Shown piece after piece: positions 58,383-64,000 of a DNA stretch of 64,000 bases; within the stretch, counting starts at the first letter, position 1, and the number at the start of each line of letters is the position of its first letter. Both the position numbers and the translations under genes were made by a program. Source of the DNA: Symsagittifera roscoffensis (taxonomy: Eukaryota > Xenacoelomorpha > Acoela > Convolutidae); assembly GCF_963678635.1 (NCBI RefSeq), contig NC_087067.1, positions 23,937,547 to 24,001,546 of the forward strand, in the 5' to 3' direction. The notes under the pieces were generated by a model. It was not told the origin of the DNA. It saw only the letters and a list, made by a program, of their open reading frames with translations, and did no database searches.

Positions 58383-60210
58383 AAAGAACTTCTACGAGAC
58401 CATCGCTGATGATCTCATTGCGGCAGATGCAAACGGAAACTCGAGAAGAGTACACAATGCTGTAAGGAAACTAACCGGAACAAAAGCCCCAAACATCGAT
58501 ACAGTGAAAGACAAGAATGGAAAACTTATCACTGATACAAATGACAAAATTAAACAATGGGCCAACCATTTCGAACAACTACTAAACCGGCCAACAAAAA
58601 ATCTAGCGACCCCTCAAATTCGCAGCCAAGCCCTCTCACAAATCAACACTGATACACCCAGTTTGGACGAAATCTCGCTCGCAATAAGAAAATTGAAGAC
58701 AAACAAAGCAGCAGGAAATGATAATATCCCCCCGGAACTTTTTATTCATGGCCAACATGAGTTCTTCCCCACTTGCAACGCCTTCTCTCACTTATTTGGA
58801 AAGAGGAGAAGATTCCAAATGACTGGAAGACAGCAGTCATAGTCCCCATCCACAAAACAAAAAAGACGACAAAGCCAAATGCTCAAACTATCGTGGCATC
58901 TCACTCTTGAATATCGCTTTCAAGATCTTAGAGGCGATCCTCAAAAACAGGCTCGAACCAGCCTATGATACAGTTGCTAGAGACAACCAGGCTGGCTTCA
59001 AAAAGAAGCGCGGATGTCGCGATCAAATATTTGCAATCAGACAAATAGTAGAACAAAGACACGAATACAATAGACAGACTGTTCTCGTATTTATTGACTT
59101 TAAAGCTTCGTTTGACAGCGTCAACCGCGAGACAATCTGGTGCATCCTCGAGAGTCACGGCCTCCCATCCAAAATCCTCCAAATCCTAAGAGCCATGTAC
59201 ACAGAAACGTTTAGTACAGTCAGGGTTTACAACTCACTATCTAACCCATTTGCCATTGTCTCAGGGGTCAGACAAGGTTCGATTCTTGCACCATTCTTGT
59301 TCAACCTTGTAATCGACTGGGCATTGCTCGAAGCAACGGAAAACCAACCCCTTGGCATCGCTCTTGACGATATGGTAATTACAGATCTAGACTTCGCTGA
59401 TGATATCTGTTTACTTGAAGACAATATCAAAGACGCACAGACACTTCTTGATCTAGTCACTCGCGCCGCTGCAAAAGGCGGTCTTGAAATAAACACATCT
59501 AAAACGAAATTCTGCTCTGCTTATCCTGGAGACCAAATGACCTGCAATGACGCCCCCATCGATAGGGTGAATACTTTCACCTATCTAGGCAGCAACCTGC
59601 AACTCGATGGTGACGTGTCACACGAAATCCAGATCCGCCTCGGAAAAGCAACGACGCTTCAAACAATTAGACAAGCTCTGGAAACAAAGATCAGTCCCGA
59701 CCAGAATCAAATCGAAAGTAAACAAAGCATGTGTCGAAAGCGTGCTCCTGTATGGATGTGAATCCTGGCCAGTCACGGCATCCGATACTCAACGCCTCGA
59801 CTCTTTCAACTGCAGATGCATGAGAAACCTTGGTGCTCCGACAGACACCATGAGTTCCACCGTACAACAAAGACGCCTCAAATGGCTAGGGCACACCCTA
59901 CGCATGGAACCCAACATGATACCCAACGCATGCCTGGAATTTGAGAAAGCCGACAACTGGAAGAGACCCCCCGGTGGAGTAAAGAACTCGTGGAGACGGT
60001 TAGTGAAGAAGGAACTCCGCCCATTCTTGAAACCCCAAAAAATGACCCACAAGAACTGGGAGGCAAGCTGGTTCGATTTGGCCAAAGATACTGCACTGAA
60101 CAGGCCGCAGTGGAAAGCAATTGTGAGAGATATACATATGGCGGGCAATGGGCAGTAATGCTCGAAAACGCCCTACGACGACGACGACGACGACCTTAAA
60201 AAGAAAAAAA
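58383..60210 (+). pseudogene. Element C (RTE-like): reverse transcriptase and C-terminal region, frameshifted
   Basis: Continuation of the RTE-like ORF in three or four frames. The linker and pre-RT are at 58504-58842 (LKTNKAAGNDNIPPELF). RT is at 58907-59761 (YRGISLLNIAFKILEAIL just before; motif A VFIDFKASFDSVNR; motif B VRQGSILAPFLFNL; motif C LDFADDI). The C-terminal region is at 59670-60158 (LLYGCESWPVT, RRLKWLGHTLRM). Breaks lie near 58770, 58860 and 59655. The element ends in a CGA repeat (60174-60194) and an A-rich stretch, the kind of short simple-repeat tail usual for RTE elements. Confidence 0.85.
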
Positions 60211-60239
60211 AAGAAAAAAGCTGAAGGGCGCATGGTCTC

Positions 60240-61260
60240 AGTTGTAAAATATTTTTGTCAAGCTAGTTGCCACGTGCAGACACTTCTGAGAATCGTTCGT
60301 CAACAAATTTGCACATGAATTTCATGAATCTACTTTTCAATCCGTTAGGTTTACTGATGTCGATGTATTTCTCGATTTGATTAACAAGCCTGCAAGTTCT
60401 GAAGACAAATTCACCTCTGGCCTTTTCAAGTCCTCGTCTTGTAATGTTTAAACACTTCCGTTATTCTTCTTCGGTATGTGAATGGGTAATAGACAAATCT
60501 GTTTAGTAAGTTTATCACAACAGTTAGGCTACCACATTTAGTTAGGCTACCACAATTAGTTCGTCACAACACACAATAGTACCTTGCAGTATTTTCCCTC
60601 CGAGTCTTTCAGTCGACGCACCACACAACGGAAAAGGGATGACCGCAATTGACCATCGATATGGGCCTTCTCCAATATCTCGTACATTTTTCTGTCCTCA
60701 TTAGCCTTAGATGTTTCAGTCTTTAACAGTTTCAGCTGAGAGTTTTGCATCAAAAAAATCACATTTTGTAGGAATAATAAGCACTCCTAAGCCGAGTAGC
60801 TTGTTAAACAAGTCGGCATGTCTTCTCTTCTGCAGTTCTTTTTAATCTATTTCTTTGATATAGTGCCTTCACCAATCTCTTATATGCGCTACTGAACAAA
60901 GGGAATATTTACGCATTTAAGGCATAGTTACATCAGAGATAATTTTTCCAATCTATACAACGAGGTTTGTGTTGACATCAAAATTGTGCTAAAAGTTCAG
61001 AAGATTCCAAGCCATAGTTTTTTTTTTTTCAGCAACTCAGCCACCTTTGAAGAGGAGAGAATACTAGATTTACAACGAACAAACTCTGCGATGATTTATT
61101 CGGTTGTGTGATGATAGATTCCGTTAAAAACGTTTTTGCATTATCAGGTTATGCAATCTCAAAATATTAAAGTCAACCAATCATACATTTGCAATTTTAT
61201 AATTTGCGTCATAGTAATAATAGTTACATAAGCTTCTGAAAGGAGAGGATAGAATTGGAA
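60240..61260. other. Unassigned stretch between elements C and A
   Basis: Minus-strand frames near 60420-60260 (GEFVFRTCRLVNQIEKYI) and 60762-60556 (MYEILEKAHIDGQL, RRLKDSEGKY) look more protein-like than background. I cannot assign them to a family, and the breaks between them suggest another decayed element. There is a repeated TTAGTTAGGCTACCACA-like motif at 60525-60558. Confidence 0.35.
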
Positions 61261-61261
61261 A

Positions 61262-61550
61262 GGAGACTAGATTCAGAAGACTCCACCAACTCCAAAAACA
61301 GTTTGAAAGACGCGAATAAGTACGAAGAAACATTCAAGTAGTCAAAATATCAAGAAGGATTTTTTAATATTGAGCAGAGTAGCTTCTGTCCCCTGACGCA
61401 CTGGTAGAGCAGCACCCAGAATGAAGCTCGGACTATGCAGCAACAAGGAGTAAAAATGAGCGAAATGAACTGAAAAGTACCCGGAAGCCATGATTTCATC
61501 CGAACAAAGAAACGTCGCTTTAGTATCGTTCTTTCATTTTCATTCAATTT
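61262..61550 (+). pseudogene. Decayed 3' fragment of element A (third copy)
   Basis: The frame reads DANKYEETFK, then SKYQEGFFNIEQSSFCPL, and later EKYPEAMISS. It aligns with the end of element A (EDAN-stop-YHETLKNSKYQ, NVEQSSFCPL, ESYPESINYI). DNA identity is high over GAGCAGAGTAGCTTCTG. At the position of the third in-frame stop in A copies 1 and 2, this fragment has AAG (Lys). It is an older, independently inserted copy. Confidence 0.8.
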
Positions 61551-61802
61551 AATGGTTGATTTTGTATTTTCTTTTTGACTTTGAAAATCTTAAGTTGTTG
61601 GTAATATTCTTTCGAAACAAGAAAGTATGGCCTTCGGCATTATGTCCCGCTCAATCCTTTAGTGTATTTTTTTACTCCTCGTCCTCATCATCTGGAGAGA
61701 AGTTGCAACAGCCTTAAGCAAACTAAAGAGAAAGGTACAAAAGTCATTTAAGGTAACCTGATGTATTTACTTAGGATCTGAAGAACCTGGTTTCAGATTG
61801 CA

Positions 61803-64000
61803 ATGAACCCTTCACATATGTACAGTATGTGGCCTAACGGCCAACGAAACATCAACAGTCCCAGTCCATTTCAATCCGCCGCTGCTGCTGCCAACTATAC
61901 TAACCCAACCAACAGACTCCAGGCAGTGATGAACGCTGCCGGTAATCCATACAACCAAATGGTTGCATCCTATGCCCCATCGCCTTACGACCGATCCAAT
62001 ACTCTGTCAAGAAATCCCGCAATGGACTATGCTTCAATGCAGAAGATTCAGAATCAGTTTTCCACCGGATCTTTTTATAACACCACGGCTGCTGCAGTCG
62101 CGCATAATCCATACGATCTCTACAGGCAAAACTCATCTGTAGCCGCACCCAATTTCTCGGATCTTAACAGAAGCAATGGAGGCCTCATGTCTAAAGATCC
62201 TTTGGCGCACTCAGCGTCCGCATATTCAAATCTGTTCACGCAAGGTTTTGGGTCTTCCGGAACTGAGCCCCTTCTTTCTGGCCTGACAGCTAGAGACTAT
62301 GGGTTGTCACTAAACCCCGCCATTAGTCAAGATGTTGTCAGCTCAGTATTTGAGTCTTCGTTAATTTCTCACGGACAACAGCAACATCAGCAGCAGCAAC
62401 ATTTACAGCAGGCAGCGCATGCACAGCAGCAAGCTGTCCAACAGCAGCAGCAGCAGCAACAACAACAACACTCGGCGCAGTCTTCAGCGCAGACAGTCGC
62501 TCAGCAACAGCAACATCAAAGAGCAGCAGCTGCTGCGGCTGCAGCACATCTGGAGTTGCAACAAGCTCAACAGCAACCACAGCAAGCGTCTCCTTTAGCT
62601 CAAACTGCTGCTCCGCAACCAAGTGGCAATGCCAGACGCAATAGCCAGGGCGCATCAAACCAGCATTCTGAGAAAAATAGGCATGCTTCAGACCCATACT
62701 CTTGTCAACAGCAGAATAAAGTGCCTCAAGCTACGTCTCAGGTTCAAAAACAACTGCAACAAGCGCAGCCCCAACAAACACAGCAAACTCAATTGCAAAA
62801 CCCACCGAGCGTACCGAGTCATGCTCCTGGATCTGTAGATGCAGTGGCACAGAGTCCCAGACAGCCTCAGTCTATAGCTTCCTACCATTCACCCGCAGAA
62901 CATACACCCCAGACTCCGAAAACTCCTCGCATTCTTACCTTTTCGGATGAACTGCGTCACTTAGCTACGATTATTGAAAAATGTGGCTCCCCTTCTCAAG
63001 CGACAGAGTTTACTTCAAGATCAATAGACGTCGTTGCAATTTCAGAAAAGCTTAATAAGTATACGGGAATTACAAAAATGAGTATCGAAACTCAAACAGC
63101 AAATTCAGCTGAAGACGAATTGTTCATTGTAGACGCTGAAGTTAAAGAGTTCTGTAGGAATGTTCCGCGCGAGTTGGTAATCAGAGCTTCGAAGGCACCA
63201 CAGGGTGGCATCCGACTGGGTGTTTGGGGTCGGGAAGAGATTCCGTCTGCCTCTGAGTTTGGTCCTTTCAAAGGTAGACTTTGCCAGAGTGGAACTATAG
63301 TACCGGACACAGCCGATGATCATTGGCTAGTGAGGTCTTTGAGAAGTAGCAACACTTACTATTTTCTCCCTGATAGTATCAATCCACCGCCTCGGTGGAT
63401 GATGTTTATCAATTCTGGCTATTCAGAGCAGGGAATTGAGCCGAATTGCTTCCTGTTATTTCAATCGGACAATGAGTACATAATCCGTGTCATGTGCAGT
63501 ATTCAGCCAGAAACAGAAGTGTTGATTTGTGTGAATGAAGACTTGCTACCAAATCACCTGCTGGTGTCTCCCATAGTAGAAGCACCCAAAGAGAAATTAG
63601 TGACGATATCGCCCACAGCTTCCTCTAAGCGACCCCTGCCTCCGATTGCAATCCAAGAGCATAACCCAGAATCCGAGACTGAGAATCTGGAAAATATGAG
63701 CGACCAAGGCGCCGAAACCGACTCAGAACAACTGCCGCCGACTCCTGCCGTCAAAGTAAAGTCGAAAAATAAGAAAAAGAAAAAAGGTGGCAAGAAAAGT
63801 TCGTCTCAGAGCGCCTCTCCGATTGCGAAAGAAGTGCACAGAACTATTTACTTTGAAGACATCCCCTTTTACATTACTCACAACGCGTGTAGAGATTGTA
63901 AGAAGTACTTCCTGGAATGTTCGGCTTATGAAACCCATCGAAAGTCGTACCACGAAGATAACTTACCTTGGAGGTGTAAACTTTGCGACGCAATTGGTTA
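61803..64000 (+). CDS. PRDM-like PR/SET-domain zinc-finger protein, N-terminal part (runs off window)
   Basis: An open frame of 732 codons continues past the right edge. The start ATG at 61803 is the first Met after an in-frame TGA (61779). A possible acceptor TTTCAG ends at 61796, so coding could begin in an upstream exon. Residues about 1-190 are Asn/Ser/Ala-rich. Residues about 193-335 are Gln/Ala-rich with CAG/CAA runs. Residues about 450-580 form a PR/SET domain: LGVWGREEIP, FGPFKGRL, PRWMMFINSGYSEQGIEPN, CSIQPETEVLICV. A Lys-rich putative nuclear localisation stretch follows (KNKKKKKGGKK, about residue 655). The first C2H2 finger is C..C at 696-699, Y.TH....H, then a second WRCKLC beginning at the edge. 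Proteins of this family are nuclear transcription or chromatin regulators. The subfamily is uncertain. Confidence 0.85.
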   Translation, partial: MNPSHMYSMWPNGQRNINSPSPFQSAAAAANYTNPTNRLQAVMNAAGNPYNQMVASYAPSPYDRSNTLSRNPAMDYASMQKIQNQFSTGSFYNTTAAAVAHNPYDLYRQNSSVAAPNFSDLNRSNGGLMSKDPLAHSASAYSNLFTQGFGSSGTEPLLSGLTARDYGLSLNPAISQDVVSSVFESSLISHGQQQHQQQQHLQQAAHAQQQAVQQQQQQQQQQHSAQSSAQTVAQQQQHQRAAAAAAAAHLELQQAQQQPQQASPLAQTAAPQPSGNARRNSQGASNQHSEKNRHASDPYSCQQQNKVPQATSQVQKQLQQAQPQQTQQTQLQNPPSVPSHAPGSVDAVAQSPRQPQSIASYHSPAEHTPQTPKTPRILTFSDELRHLATIIEKCGSPSQATEFTSRSIDVVAISEKLNKYTGITKMSIETQTANSAEDELFIVDAEVKEFCRNVPRELVIRASKAPQGGIRLGVWGREEIPSASEFGPFKGRLCQSGTIVPDTADDHWLVRSLRSSNTYYFLPDSINPPPRWMMFINSGYSEQGIEPNCFLLFQSDNEYIIRVMCSIQPETEVLICVNEDLLPNHLLVSPIVEAPKEKLVTISPTASSKRPLPPIAIQEHNPESETENLENMSDQGAETDSEQLPPTPAVKVKSKNKKKKKGGKKSSSQSASPIAKEVHRTIYFEDIPFYITHNACRDCKKYFLECSAYETHRKSYHEDNLPWRCKLCDAIG

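Noticed and set aside
1-64000. CRISPR arrays, operons or bacterial-type regulatory sites
   Set aside because: No regularly spaced identical repeats, and the introns, SINEs and retroelements show eukaryotic nuclear DNA.

Overview
This is a 64-kb piece of AT-rich eukaryotic, almost certainly metazoan, nuclear DNA. The supporting signs are spliced genes with GT-AG introns of a few hundred bases to about 2.8 kb, a canonical tRNA-Lys, tRNA-derived SINEs, a PR/SET plus C2H2 zinc-finger gene with polyQ/polyA tracts, a DDX28-type helicase, and a broad set of retroelements (RLE-type and APE-type non-LTR elements, Penelope-like, Ty3-like). The mix suggests a non-model invertebrate. I cannot name the clade from sequence alone.

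Genes. (1) 1563-6589 (+): the last four exons of a probable SAM-dependent methyltransferase; its 5' part lies outside the window. (2) 20168-24349 (-): a five-exon gene assembled here from matching splice phases. It encodes a predicted 855-residue protein with a basic/proline-containing N-terminus and a very long Ser/Gly/Thr-rich C-terminus. A possible alternative last exon has its stop codon inside a polyadenylation signal. (3) 24562-24634 (+): tRNA-Lys(UUU). (4) 24806-28010 (+): a two-exon DEAD-box RNA helicase of the DDX28 kind, with the intron splitting motif VI. (5) 61803-64000 (+): the start of a PRDM-like gene that runs off the right edge.

Mobile DNA fills most of the rest. The left half holds two copies of one tRNA-SINE family (908-1240 and about 4700-4890), a fold-back repeat family in the methyltransferase introns, an unusual TIR element built from AT palindromes (9311-10239), a Ty3-like remnant (about 10.8-13.0 kb, minus), a decayed copy of RLE element 'B' (about 14.6-16.95 kb, minus), a Penelope-like fragment (17.2-18.2 kb), and a hAT-type MITE inserted in a B-like 3' fragment (19.2-19.7 kb). 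The centre (28-43.5 kb) is mostly old repeats: Penelope-like and CR1-like relics, local duplications and inverted repeats.

The right half (43.58-61.6 kb) is the most striking part. A 5.2-kb unit, consisting of a PHD-RT-RLE retroelement 'A' plus the first few hundred bases of a second RLE element 'B', occurs twice head to tail. The second copy runs into a nearly complete B (53.5-56.76 kb). An RTE-like APE element 'C' (56.9-60.2 kb) and a third, decayed 3' fragment of A (61.26-61.55 kb) follow. Both A copies share the same three in-frame stop codons, so A was already broken when the unit duplicated. Copy 2 has also lost the first catalytic Asp of the RT.

Stretches with nothing I can identify: 1-400, about 6.6-9.3 kb (weak local repeats only), 13.0-14.6 kb, 18.2-19.18 kb, 28.6-32.8 kb (old repeats), 34.5-35.6 kb, 37.8-39.5 kb and 60.24-61.26 kb.
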